From assembly GCF_014698835.1 (NCBI RefSeq), contig NZ_JACJTU010000046.1, positions 1-51,769 of the forward strand: a stretch of 51,769 nucleotides of DNA, in the 5' to 3' direction. This document shows positions 8,775 through 16,938 of the stretch, piece after piece. Position numbers and translations under genes: made by a program. The notes under the pieces are model-generated. The model saw only the letters and a list, made by a program, of their open reading frames with translations, was not told the DNA's origin and did no database searches. The stretch comes from Nostoc paludosum FACHB-159 (GTDB lineage: Bacteria; Cyanobacteriota; Cyanobacteriia; Cyanobacteriales; Nostocaceae). Each line of letters begins with the position of its first letter. Position 1 is the stretch's first letter.

Positions 8775-9440
8775 ATGAATAAAAATAAAATTACTTTATT
8801 CACTGTCCTTGCTTTGATAGGTACAGTATTAGGGGCTTGCCAGTCTGATGGAGACAAGGTGGCTCAGACAGATAATAATTATCCGGCTAAGTTAACTGAT
8901 GTGCAAACCCTAAAAGATAAGGAAGTGCAGGAGCAAATTAGGCAGTATGTAGAGGAAACGCCGGACTTGTACAGAATAAGTTGGAAAGTATGTGGGGATT
9001 GGAACGCTCCGTACAAAGACGGAACAAGGTGCAACGAAACCAGAATCCCTCGAACTAAGGGATATTTCGAGCCTGTTTATGTGTGGGGAGCCAATGGAGT
9101 TCAGTTTGTTAACAAACAGGATTTTGTCAGAAATTTTTGGACTACAGGACTATTTGTACAATCAACAGGGTGCTTAATTTTAGGGAAGCCGCGAGAAGAA
9201 AGCTTGTACAATGTGAAAAATTTCATGCTCCAGAAAACAAGCACTACTCCTACAGCAGAGAATGTGAAAGTTGAAGTTTTGTCAAAACAAGAAAAACAAA
9301 CAGTAGTAGAACAAGCTTTTAAAGACGCAGAAGTTGAAAATTATGCGCTGACAAATTTCGGTGTGTCAGCAACCACAGGAATGATCCCAACCGGGAAAAG
9401 CTGTCTGAACTTTGAAGAATGGAAGAAAACGCAGTTTTAG
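8775..9440 (+). CDS. Predicted lipoprotein, unknown function (221 aa)
   Basis: ATG at 8775 has GGAG at 8766-8769; the longer frame upstream is not needed. The N-terminus is a lipoprotein signal: a lysine-containing start, a hydrophobic core (TLFTVLALIGTV) and a lipobox LGAC, so the mature protein should be lipid-anchored at Cys22. The mature part has four further cysteines (KVCGDW, TRCNET, STGCLI, KSCLNF), which could form two disulfides in the periplasm. Trp/Tyr-rich patches (GYFEPVYVWGANG) lie in the middle. I do not recognise a family. It is monocistronic, with a hairpin terminator 33 nt downstream. Confidence 0.75.
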   Translation: MNKNKITLFTVLALIGTVLGACQSDGDKVAQTDNNYPAKLTDVQTLKDKEVQEQIRQYVEETPDLYRISWKVCGDWNAPYKDGTRCNETRIPRTKGYFEPVYVWGANGVQFVNKQDFVRNFWTTGLFVQSTGCLILGKPREESLYNVKNFMLQKTSTTPTAENVKVEVLSKQEKQTVVEQAFKDAEVENYALTNFGVSATTGMIPTGKSCLNFEEWKKTQF

Positions 9441-9472
9441 CACCTGTTCAAAAATAAGGAAAGCCAGCCTTC

Positions 9473-9499
9473 GCTTTCATCCCTTTGAGGGATGAAAGC
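9473..9499 (+). terminator. Rho-independent terminator-like hairpin
   Basis: Perfect 11-bp stem GCTTTCATCCC/GGGATGAAAGC with a 5-nt loop, followed by TCCTCTTTT. It ends the lipoprotein transcript. Confidence 0.75.
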
Positions 9500-9554
9500 T
9501 CCTCTTTTATCGATCTCCCCTGTTGACCAAATCAATCAGTCCATTGAAAGATGA

Positions 9555-9573
9555 TGCCGACCATTGGTCGGCA
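9555..9573. terminator. Short hairpin between convergent genes
   Basis: TGCCGACC-ATT-GGTCGGCA, an 8-bp perfect stem followed by AAAATAA. It may help end leftward or rightward transcription between the lipoprotein and the leftward three-gene set, or be a protein site. Confidence 0.45.
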
Positions 9574-9655
9574 AAAATAAGCGCTAGCCCCCCATATCTT
9601 TAGTTTTGTAGCCAGGCGATTAATTACAACTGGCTCTGTTAAAAGATCGGGTGGG

Positions 9656-10348
9656 TTATTGTTCGTGCATCCAACATCCAGAAGAACTTCCTATTACCCA
9701 AATATTTTGGCTATTGTAAAAATCCCCACGTTGCTCTAATTTAAAGCCACCTAGCAATAATCCCAACCACACCTCCACCATCGGCATTTTCAAAGCGCGT
9801 TGCAGTTTAGTTAGGGCGATTTCATCTTTTACTTGTGCAAGATACTGTGCGATCGCAGCAGTCCATTTTTGCACATCTTCATCGCTTGCTAAGTTGCGAA
9901 CATCTTCTAAAGTTGTCACTTGTTCTAGCATTGTTAGGACGTTCGCTTTGTCAACAGGCGCTGCCACTGAATCATTATTTTGGGCAGTATTGGAAAACTG
10001 ATGCGGCCCATGCGGTCTAAAAGTCTGCGCTGGCGGTTCTTCGATTAGGTCATCCAATTCTAGGTGCATGGTTGTCCGCACCAAACCAGCAAAGATGTCG
10101 GTGCTGATTACTGGCCCGTCTGTATCATTCTTAGCGCGTATATCCTCCAACAACAACTGGGCGCGGGTTTTGAGAATATCTGCTATTTGATAAAATGCGG
10201 CCGCGGCTGTTGTTAACTGTGCTTCTACAGGTAAATTTGTTAGCTCAGTATCTAAGCATTCCCACACTGCATCAAGTGTTGATGTCGTTGGCGCTTCTGA
10301 TATCTCATCCAAAATATCCCAAATAGTTAATTGCCGATAGCTGGTCAT
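9656..10348 (-). CDS. Hypothetical protein downstream of tyrosine recombinase (230 aa)
   Basis: The ATG at 10348 (MTSYRQLTIWDILDEI) lies 2 nt after the stop of the upstream gene. The frame extends further up but overlaps that gene. The protein is acidic and soluble with mostly helical character. The N-terminus resembles the short QLTIWD...E motif common in cyanobacterial hypotheticals. A linker (about 115-135) separates two helical parts, and the C-terminal part holds VLTMLEQVTTLEDVRNLA and AALAQYLAQ-like helices. No known domain. It is the last gene of a recombinase operon; a role in the same element is inferred. Confidence 0.65.
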   Translation of the reverse strand: MTSYRQLTIWDILDEISEAPTTSTLDAVWECLDTELTNLPVEAQLTTAAAAFYQIADILKTRAQLLLEDIRAKNDTDGPVISTDIFAGLVRTTMHLELDDLIEEPPAQTFRPHGPHQFSNTAQNNDSVAAPVDKANVLTMLEQVTTLEDVRNLASDEDVQKWTAAIAQYLAQVKDEIALTKLQRALKMPMVEVWLGLLLGGFKLEQRGDFYNSQNIWVIGSSSGCWMHEQ

Positions 10349-10350
10349 GA

Positions 10351-10818
10351 TTAAACTTGTGGCTGCTTTGGGCAAGGTCGCACTGGGCAATGCGTTGGAC
10401 TAACCTCAAACATATCTTTATACTGATACAGGGAAATATTGTATTCTTTAGCAAACGCCTGCAACACCTTATCTGTGTAGGCACGTATTTTGCCAGCCGT
10501 TAGCCCAAAGCAGTGAATTGGCTCTAAACGACAAATCGGCTTTTGCCCCAGCCATAACTCTGCACCTAAAGCGTGCAATGGTTTATCCCCTGGTTCTTTA
10601 TATAAGTACAATACAGCAAAATAGTTGGCTGGTGGCTCAACGGCGATCGCTTCAATCTGCCCAGAATCATCTAATGTTCGGTTGCGGTAGAACGAACGGC
10701 GATTGTGACAAACCTTCGGATTCCAACAGCCATCACCTTCTGGCCCGTGCAACACCTTAGCCTTAGATGTTGGCAACTTAGCACACAGTTGACACTTAGG
10801 ATCGAGCGGCTTGGGCAT
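10351..10818 (-). CDS. Cysteine-rich hypothetical protein, possible zinc-binding (155 aa)
   Basis: The N-terminus has CQLC (about residues 9-13) and CWNPKVC (about 31-37), which together could make a four-cysteine zinc site, then a basic stretch (HNRRSFYRNR). The C-terminal half has KIRAYTDKVLQAFAKEYNI and ends in CPVRPCPKQ. I do not recognise the family. The gene lies 3 nt after the integrase stop and 2 nt before the next start, so all three are almost surely one operon. A zinc-binding partner of a recombinase or a small DNA-binding protein is possible, but this is inference. Confidence 0.65.
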   Translation of the reverse strand: MPKPLDPKCQLCAKLPTSKAKVLHGPEGDGCWNPKVCHNRRSFYRNRTLDDSGQIEAIAVEPPANYFAVLYLYKEPGDKPLHALGAELWLGQKPICRLEPIHCFGLTAGKIRAYTDKVLQAFAKEYNISLYQYKDMFEVSPTHCPVRPCPKQPQV

Positions 10819-10821
10819 GGG

Positions 10822-11856
10822 TTACTCCGATTCATCTTCGCCTATCGCACGATAGTAAGCAGCGATCGCTGCTTGTTGTTCACCACGAAGTGTATATCGC
10901 CGAAAAGCTCTGTCAGATTGATGTCCTGTTAGCTTCCTTGCATGAGCCGGGTCAAGACCTAGTAATATTAAATCAGTAGCGTAGGTATGCCGAAACGAGT
11001 GCGGATGTAAATCTTCAATGCCTGCGATTTCTCCGATTTTCTCCACAGCAAAGTAAATGCCGTGGTAACTCAAGCGTTCGCCTTTAAATGAAGCATGATG
11101 TGAAATCATCAACGGTGTGAGGCTATTCAATTCTTCCCCTGATTCAATACGCGATCGCAAATATTCTTGCAAAACTTCTCGGCTTTCTTTTTTTAGTGGT
11201 ACTAAGCGTGGTTCATTCGTTTTGGTATCTGGCAAAAATAGTAGCTTGCCATCAAATGACCCGACATTTAATTCGACAATTTCCCCTGCCCTCAACCCGT
11301 GACTGAGAATGTGTACCAGTGCTGTATCCCTAAGTTTAGTTTCTCCCAGTAGCTCTAAAGCTGCCCACACCCTTTCCATCTGTTCTGGTGTTAGGCTTTG
11401 CGCTGGTGGCAATGGTACTTTTTCTAGTTTTATCCCCAGTGTTGGATTGGTAGCAATTATATCTGGGTACGTATAACACATCCATTTAAAAAAGCTTTTC
11501 AGTGCAGCAACTCCCGCATTGATGCTACTTTTTGAAAGCGGCTTTTGTACATCAGTTTTTACTTCATCCCTGAGATATTCTTTGTACAATCCAAAGTGAC
11601 GCGGGCGTAGCTCGTGATAGTGCAGTTGGGTCCATCCTAAGAATCTCTTTAGTTCGCGTTCGTAGAGCTTGCGGCTATTAGGCGCTAGGTTGTTGCTGCG
11701 TAAAAACTCCAGCACCTTTACAAGGCGAATATCAGTCGGCGCAGCTATTTTTGCTGGTCTATCCCTCCCTGTTCGCTGCTCCATACATACAGCTTCATCA
11801 TTTAAGGGAATAAGTTTGATCTGTGGTAGGTTGTCAAACTGGGAGTTATTTGCCAT
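10822..11856 (-). CDS. Tyrosine recombinase / phage-type integrase (344 aa)
   Basis: Start chosen at ATG 11856 (MANNSQFDNL); upstream frame reads to 11931 without clear need. A SAM-like core-binding domain (about 65-160: LRSNNLAPNSRKLYERELKR) precedes the catalytic domain with the complete active-site set: Arg in HGLRAGEI, Lys in TKTNEPR, His-x-x-Arg in HSFRHTYATD, His in LTGHQSD, and the nucleophilic Tyr in RYTLRG. It should cut and rejoin DNA by a 3'-phosphotyrosine intermediate. It heads a three-gene leftward operon. Possible sites are the inverted repeat at 12203-12237 or elsewhere on the plasmid; it could act in dimer resolution or in moving an integrative element. Confidence 0.92.
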   Translation of the reverse strand: MANNSQFDNLPQIKLIPLNDEAVCMEQRTGRDRPAKIAAPTDIRLVKVLEFLRSNNLAPNSRKLYERELKRFLGWTQLHYHELRPRHFGLYKEYLRDEVKTDVQKPLSKSSINAGVAALKSFFKWMCYTYPDIIATNPTLGIKLEKVPLPPAQSLTPEQMERVWAALELLGETKLRDTALVHILSHGLRAGEIVELNVGSFDGKLLFLPDTKTNEPRLVPLKKESREVLQEYLRSRIESGEELNSLTPLMISHHASFKGERLSYHGIYFAVEKIGEIAGIEDLHPHSFRHTYATDLILLGLDPAHARKLTGHQSDRAFRRYTLRGEQQAAIAAYYRAIGEDESE

Positions 11857-11999
11857 ATCGCGGCGAGCGCCTGGAAGCACAGTGGAAGCAACACCCCAAA
11901 TTGTATGCGACTTCAGGTAGAACTTGCCCAAAGCAGAAGTTAAAAGTTGTCTGCCTCGTCGCTAGTAGTCTGCCAAGTGAATTTTGCGTTCTGGTTAGC

Positions 12000-12093
12000 A
12001 GAGGTACAGAGGGGCAGAGGGGAAAAACTTACTGTCAGTTTCTCCTCTGCTCCTCTGCTCCCCTGCTCCCCTGCTCCCCTGCTCCCCTGCCCC
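12000..12093. repeat. Octamer-repeat palindromic element
   Basis: The right part (about 12042-12093) is a run of TCCTCTGC/TCCCCTGC octamers; the left part (12003-12028) has the inverted GGGGCAGAGGGG units. This forms a long imperfect hairpin upstream of the recombinase gene. It resembles the heptad elements elsewhere in the window but with an 8-bp unit. Confidence 0.65.
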
Positions 12094-12202
12094 CTTAAGA
12101 GCCTCCACGTAGCATTTTTGGGTTGGTGAACTACTAGATGTGTTTGCTCCCTCTTGCTGGTGAGGCATATCGTTTGAAATCTGTAGAGGAGTTGGTTATG
12201 GC

Positions 12203-12237
12203 AAGTGTCCGTCATTAGCCGCCTTAATCGGACACTT
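12203..12237. other. 9-bp perfect inverted repeat upstream of the recombinase
   Basis: AAGTGTCCG (12203-12211) and CGGACACTT (12229-12237) are separated by 17 bp. It may be a hairpin, an operator or a recombination site. The spacer is longer than in usual tyrosine-recombinase core sites. Confidence 0.4.
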
Positions 12238-12312
12238 TACCAAGGTAAAATAATTGGTTGATTTGGTATCTTCAACTTTTAGAGGTGGAGCAAAAGTTTC
12301 TCAACCGTAGAC

Positions 12313-13069
12313 TTCAAGGGGCGACAATCGCCTCTAAACCCCGCCAGATAAAGGTTTAGGAGTCACAGACCCCTTGAAAAAATTGTGTATAGAGAATTAG
12401 CATAGAACTGGCGAATTGGCTCCACAAGCAGAACCTCAGTTTTGTATTTCGTCAAAAGAAGGATACTACTTTTCGGAAGAAAAGACAGAAATTTCAGCCT
12501 TTAAGTAGTATTGAGATTTATCCTGGTATTTGCTCCTTTTACCCCAATGTTAAAGCTACTCAAAAACAAGGTTTTGGTTGGTTTAATTTAGCTGTGTATT
12601 GGCAAAGAAAATATAGAGGTAAGCAAGATAAAGAAGCTTGGTATTTATTAACTAATTTACCAGATTTAAACACGGCAATCAAAATATATAGTCAACGTTT
12701 TGGCATTGAAGCAATGTTCAAAGATTACAAAACAGGTGGCTACAATCTAGAAGCTTCTCAAGCTAATCCTGAATATTATTAATCGCTGTCTTCTATGACC
12801 AGTGCTTGGTTAAACGGGCAAAGAACTAAATTTCAAAAACTTGATTCTTATATTTGTCGCACTCAAGAAAAAAAATAGAGCTGAGAAGCGTCACAGTAAT
12901 TTCTGGATAGGTTTATATGGTCAAAATTGGATAGTCGCTTGGCATTCATACCAAGCATGGGTTGAGGAACTGGTCGGTTCCATTCGCAATAAGCAGGCAT
13001 ATTATCAGCGAGTTTTCAGGCTATGACGCTTATACAGCAAGCACTTTATCTCGATTGTCGCCCCTTGAA
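12313..13069 (+). mobile_element. Degenerate IS4-type insertion sequence with intact 18-bp ends
   Basis: Perfect 18-bp terminal inverted repeats TTCAAGGGGCGACAATCG (12313-12330 and inverted at 13052-13069) bound a 757-bp element. The only coding matter inside is a broken DDE transposase, so the element lacks about half of a normal IS. No convincing target duplication flanks the ends (GTAGAC left, ATAAAT right). It could still be mobilised in trans if a full copy exists in the cell. Confidence 0.85.
12405..13026 (+). pseudogene. IS4-family transposase remnant
   Basis: The frame from 12405 to 12782 gives a C-terminal DDE segment with the IS4 signature Y-(2)-R-(3)-E-(6)-K intact in YSQRFGIEAMFKDYK, followed by GGYNLE. 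Upstream catalytic Asp regions are missing, probably by internal deletion. A TAA at 12780 and a later frameshift separate the last part (HSNFWIGLYGQNWIVAW and WVEELVGSIRNKQAYYQRVF in another frame, to 13026). No functional enzyme can be made. Confidence 0.85.
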
Positions 13070-13206
13070 ATAAATTTCATAATACACATTTGCAAGCATA
13101 AATATTAGTAGTAGATTCTAAATATTTTAAGTATGATTTAAATTAGAAAACTAATAATTAAATATGTAAGAAAAGCAAAATTGCAATTAAATTATTATAG
13201 CTCATG

Positions 13207-14550
13207 TTACCTGGGTAATTGAATTGTAAAAATGCTACCTTTACCGAATTCACTTTGTACATTTAATTTGCCTTGATGTGCCTGAACAATTGCTTGAGCA
13301 ATGGCTAATCCTAATCCAGAACCACCAGTGTTACGAGAGCGATCGCTACTTATCCGATAAAAACGATCAAAAACTCTCCTCAGTTCATGTTGTGGGATAC
13401 CAATACCTGTATCTTGAACTTTAATTACAGCATAATTATCACTGCTTTCTAAGATAACTGTGACTTCCCCTCCTTTGAGTGTATATTGAATTGCATTGAC
13501 AATTAAGTTAGAAACCAATCGATAAAGCTGATCGGAATTCCCTATAACATTCATATTTTGCTTAACTCGGATTGATGATGTCAACTTTACTCCTGCGGTA
13601 GTTGCCATCGCTTCAAATTCTTCAATTAAATCGCTAACAACATCATTTAAACAACAAACTTCATGCTGTAACTTTTGAGCTTGTCTATCTAAACGTGCTA
13701 ACATCAATAAGTCAACAACTAAAGTTGTTAACCTCTGATTTTGACGCTGTATAGTTTGCAATATATCTCGTGTTTCTTGTTCATCTATTTCTGGCATTAA
13801 AAGTGCTGATTCTACAGTTGCACTTGTCGCAGCTAAAGGCGTTCGTAATTCATGTGCAGCATCGGCTGTAAACTGTTGAATTTGTCGATATGACTGATAA
13901 ATTGGCTGCATCGCTAATCCTGACAACCACCAACTGGCACATGCAATCATAACCATAGCCATCGGCAGCCCCAATATCAAAATTAGCTTGACACTATCCA
14001 AATAGTGATTAAACTCTTCTAGACTTCGCCCTACTTGCATATATCCCCAATCCTGATAATTTTGGGTATGCAGAGATAAAGTAATTTGATGGTATTCGTT
14101 GCCTTTGCTATCTTTGAGAAATTGCCAAGTTTTTGGATTAAAAATATTAGGTAATCCCTCTGGATAATAACCAGCATTAGCAATTAAATTTCCTGAAATA
14201 TCAAAAAAACGTATATAGTAGCTAGTTTTAGTGACAATACCAAGAAGATGACGTTTAGGATGCGGCTGTTCTTGAATACAATTACTAGCCCCAATTCTAC
14301 AGTTACCTGTATTTGGAAATAACTGATTTACTAATGGTTCCAAACGTCCAGGTGACTGTAGTTTTAGTTCAATACTGTCGTGCAGTGTTCCCGCTACAGT
14401 CTCAATTTCACTGTCTAAAGCTACCACATGAGCATGAAACACAGACCTGTAAAAGCTAAAGGCACATAGGCTTAAAATCAAACCCATAACAATAGCATAA
14501 TACAGAGCTAAACGAACGCGGGTGAGCCGAAACAGTTTATTTTGATTCAT
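13207..14550 (-). CDS. copS: CopS-like membrane sensor histidine kinase
   Basis: ATG at 14550 (MNQNKLFRLTRVRLAL) overlaps the response regulator stop by 14 nt. A membrane segment at about 14-33, a periplasmic sensor domain (about 36-188) and a second membrane segment (about 189-212) lead to HisKA with His233 (DAAHELRTPL). An ATPase domain follows with N-box (NLIVNAIQYT), G1 (DTGIGI), F-box (FDRFYRIS) and G2 (GGSGLGLAIAQAI). The sensor domain has two close cysteines, Cys84 and Cys91. Family and partner match the RppB/NrsS/CopS metal-sensing kinases of cyanobacteria. The CopR-type boxes in this window make copper the best guess; nickel remains possible. Confidence 0.85.
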   Translation of the reverse strand: MNQNKLFRLTRVRLALYYAIVMGLILSLCAFSFYRSVFHAHVVALDSEIETVAGTLHDSIELKLQSPGRLEPLVNQLFPNTGNCRIGASNCIQEQPHPKRHLLGIVTKTSYYIRFFDISGNLIANAGYYPEGLPNIFNPKTWQFLKDSKGNEYHQITLSLHTQNYQDWGYMQVGRSLEEFNHYLDSVKLILILGLPMAMVMIACASWWLSGLAMQPIYQSYRQIQQFTADAAHELRTPLAATSATVESALLMPEIDEQETRDILQTIQRQNQRLTTLVVDLLMLARLDRQAQKLQHEVCCLNDVVSDLIEEFEAMATTAGVKLTSSIRVKQNMNVIGNSDQLYRLVSNLIVNAIQYTLKGGEVTVILESSDNYAVIKVQDTGIGIPQHELRRVFDRFYRISSDRSRNTGGSGLGLAIAQAIVQAHQGKLNVQSEFGKGSIFTIQLPR

Positions 14551-15241
14551 CTGAGAAATTAAGACGATACCCCATACCGTGCAAAGTTTCAATTGGGTTA
14601 GGACAGTCGTTACTTGTGAGTTTACGACGTAACAAACGTATTTGCGCTGCCACTACATTACTACTAGATTCCGCATTAACTTCCCAAATTTGATTACGAA
14701 TTTGCTCAGTCGTAACAATCTGGTTAGGATGGTTCATGAAATATTCCAATAGTTGGAATTCTTTATTAGTTAATGGAATACTTTGCTGTTCACCTGTTGT
14801 ATTTTGTCTAACAACTGTACTGTTGCCGTAATCTAGAGTCAAATTACCAACAGTTAATTGTTGAGGTTGTAAGTGTGGAGAACGACGTTGTAAAGCTCGC
14901 AATCGTGCCAGCAGTTCCACCATACCGAAGGGTTTTACTAAATAGTCATCAGCACCTGCATCTAGTCCAGCAACTTTATCTTCCATTCTATCTCTAGCAG
15001 TTAGCATCAAGATAGGAAGAGGATTACCCTTATAACGTAGTCTTTTACACAATTCTAAACCACTAATTCCTGGGAGCATCCAATCAAGGATCGCTACTGT
15101 ATATTGCGCCGAACTATTTTCTAAGTAAGTCCATGCGTCATTCCCATCCATAACCCAGTCAACCAGGTACTTTTGTTGATTTAAAGTACGCTTCATAGCT
15201 GCCCCCAAATCTGGCTCATCTTCGACTAGTAGCACCCTCAT
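14537..15241 (-). CDS. copR: CopR-like OmpR/PhoB-family response regulator
   Basis: ATG at 15241 starts MRVLLVEDEPDLGAAMKRTL. The receiver has the acidic pocket (EDE), phospho-acceptor Asp53 (AILDWMLPG), Thr in MLTARD and Lys in YLVKPFG. The winged-helix DNA-binding domain (about 140-230) has LTNKEFQLLEYFMNHPNQIV and SSNVVAAQIRLLRRKL with the wing GMGYRLNF. It is closest in feel to RppA/NrsR/CopR of Synechocystis. A TTCAT-N6-TTCAT box lies 93-111 bp upstream, which suggests autoregulation. The same box occurs before three other operons in the window, so this protein is probably their activator. Confidence 0.88.
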   Translation of the reverse strand: MRVLLVEDEPDLGAAMKRTLNQQKYLVDWVMDGNDAWTYLENSSAQYTVAILDWMLPGISGLELCKRLRYKGNPLPILMLTARDRMEDKVAGLDAGADDYLVKPFGMVELLARLRALQRRSPHLQPQQLTVGNLTLDYGNSTVVRQNTTGEQQSIPLTNKEFQLLEYFMNHPNQIVTTEQIRNQIWEVNAESSSNVVAAQIRLLRRKLTSNDCPNPIETLHGMGYRLNFSDESK

Positions 15242-15333
15242 ATCAAAATAGATATTTAAAATTTCATTGTAAATTTGTGATTTTAGCATAGTTCGCCATA
15301 GGGCTACCTCTATTAATAGGGTTGCAGAAATTT

Positions 15334-15352
15334 ATGAAATTAGGATGAAATT
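15334..15352 (-). promoter_or_regulatory. CopR-type box before copRS
   Basis: On the minus strand AATTTCATCCTAATTTCAT, a direct repeat TTCAT-N6-TTCAT with 11-bp period, as for PhoB-family regulators. It reads toward copR, about 95 bp from the start. A sequence of this 19-bp form recurs exactly at 50196-50214. Confidence 0.75.
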
Positions 15353-15521
15353 CTTAAAAATTAGGATTAGGCTATACAAAACCCGATAGTAGGCTAGTAT
15401 CTTATCTATACATCTTCACTAGCTCTTTTTTGTTGATGCTTTGCGTTCTGCTCAAGTTAATTAATTGGCACAAATAAATTATCACTACTGATTTTTGGAA
15501 ATTTTAAATATTAAATAAAAA

Positions 15522-15539
15522 ATTTCATCTTGATTTCAT
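15522..15539 (+). promoter_or_regulatory. CopR-type box facing the SbnA-like gene
   Basis: ATTTCATCTTGATTTCAT on the plus strand (TTCAT-N6-TTCAT), reading toward the synthase gene about 290 bp downstream. CATAAAAAT around 15554-15562 could hold a -10. The 460-bp region between this gene and copR carries one box for each direction; the rest of the region (15540-15826) is AT-rich with no gene seen. Confidence 0.65.
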
Positions 15540-15826
15540 ATTTTTCCTTCAACATAAAAATATGTCGAGTTCGTGATGGGTGTCAATATTTTTATGGGGG
15601 GTAACTGAAATACTTAGTTAGTTACCAATTCAAACTTAATTGCTATCTATTTTTAAGTAAATCTAAACAGATTAAAGAGGTAATTAACTATACGGTAAAT
15701 AGTTTTTAATCTTTTTATTTTAAAGAAAGCAATCTAGTAACAATGTTCCAATAAAATCAACCCCAATGAGCAAGTTCATGTAGCTATGAAAATTTGTACT
15801 AATTTTTGAATTTTTGGTTACTTAAT

Positions 15827-16924
15827 ATGAATTATCTGGCAAAGTCTTCATCCTTTGAAAGCATTTTCAACTTTCAGTGGAATCATCATCGTAAATGGAA
15901 AAATACTACGGCTGCTGATGTTACCCAGGCTATAGGAAATGTTCCAATTGTAAAACTCAAGAATATTTCTCCTATATGTGCTATCTCAGAATGCTTATTG
16001 AAATTGGAAAGTTGTAATCCTGGGGGTTCAATTAAAGAAAAAAATGCAGTCTACCTCGTTACGCGTGCGGAGGAAGAAGGGCTGCTTGTACCTGGTGGTA
16101 CGATTATCGAGTCAAGCTCAGGGAATTTCGGCATTGGGCTAGCGATGGTAGGAGCAGTTCGCGGTTATCGAGTGATGATTGTCGTCGATGCGAAAACTCC
16201 TCCACCTTTTAGACGAATGTTGAAAGCATACGGTGCAGAACTTGTGGATGTACCACTTCATGAGGCAGACGAATCAGGCTCAATGCAGAAGGCACGAATG
16301 AAACGAGCGCGTGAGCTTGCAGCAACTATTCCCGATGCTTGGTATCCATGTCAGCACTTGAATCCTTTGAATACTGAGGCACATTCGTATTACACTGCGC
16401 GGGAAATTGAATCCCACTTTGCTGATGAGCTTGATGCTGTAGTAGTTGGTGTGAGTACGGCGGGACAGATCATGGGAATAGCTAGTTATCTTAAACCGCG
16501 ATTCCCAAACATACGCATTGTTGGCGTTGATGTGGTGGGTTCAGTAATTATGGGAACGCCAGCAAAACCGTACAAGATGACGGGTATTGGGTTATCTTTC
16601 TTTCCGCCAAATCTGGATCTTTCCTTGCTTGACCGCGCTTATATAGTACCAGAGGATTTGGCTTACTCAGTATGTCACATCCTGGCACGTCGTGAGGGAT
16701 TGCTTCTAGGTGCGTCAACAGGCGCAATTGTAGCAGGTGGCTTGCATCTGGCGCATGAAATGGGTGAGGGTGCGCGGATTCTGATGATCAATCCAGACCG
16801 AGGCGATAGATACCTGGAGACAATCTACGATGCCGATTGGCTCGACCATCATGGATTTACCCTCAAACAAGGGAAACTTCTTGAGGATGCGATCGCTTCA
16901 CTAACTCCCATTTATTTTAAGTAG
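15827..16924 (+). CDS. SbnA-like PLP-dependent synthase (cysteine synthase fold)
   Basis: ATG at 15827. It is a fold-type II PLP enzyme with the Schiff-base lysine in NPGGSIKEKNA, a phosphate/substrate loop ESSSGNFGIGLAM, and a PLP-phosphate loop VGVSTAGQIMG. The C-terminal NPDRGDRYLETIYDADWL, the GSVIMG segment and the overall length (365 aa) recall SbnA (O-phosphoserine plus glutamate to N-(2-amino-2-carboxyethyl)-glutamate, a diaminopropionate precursor) more than CysK/CysM. An SbnB-like partner is not in the window. The next gene, a MOP-type transporter, starts at its stop codon. A CopR-type box precedes the pair. The product is therefore probably a secreted amino-acid-derived molecule; the exact reaction is inferred. 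Confidence 0.75.
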   Translation: MNYLAKSSSFESIFNFQWNHHRKWKNTTAADVTQAIGNVPIVKLKNISPICAISECLLKLESCNPGGSIKEKNAVYLVTRAEEEGLLVPGGTIIESSSGNFGIGLAMVGAVRGYRVMIVVDAKTPPPFRRMLKAYGAELVDVPLHEADESGSMQKARMKRARELAATIPDAWYPCQHLNPLNTEAHSYYTAREIESHFADELDAVVVGVSTAGQIMGIASYLKPRFPNIRIVGVDVVGSVIMGTPAKPYKMTGIGLSFFPPNLDLSLLDRAYIVPEDLAYSVCHILARREGLLLGASTGAIVAGGLHLAHEMGEGARILMINPDRGDRYLETIYDADWLDHHGFTLKQGKLLEDAIASLTPIYFK

Positions 16925-16938
16925 TGCTGAAAAATATC

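Noticed and set aside
12307..13075. Target-site duplication of the IS4-type element
   Set aside because: Flanks GTAGAC and ATAAAT do not match, so none is claimed.
15827..16924. Annotation as plain cysteine synthase CysK
   Set aside because: Overall motifs and the NPDRGDRYL end fit SbnA-type enzymes better, and the context is not sulfur metabolism.
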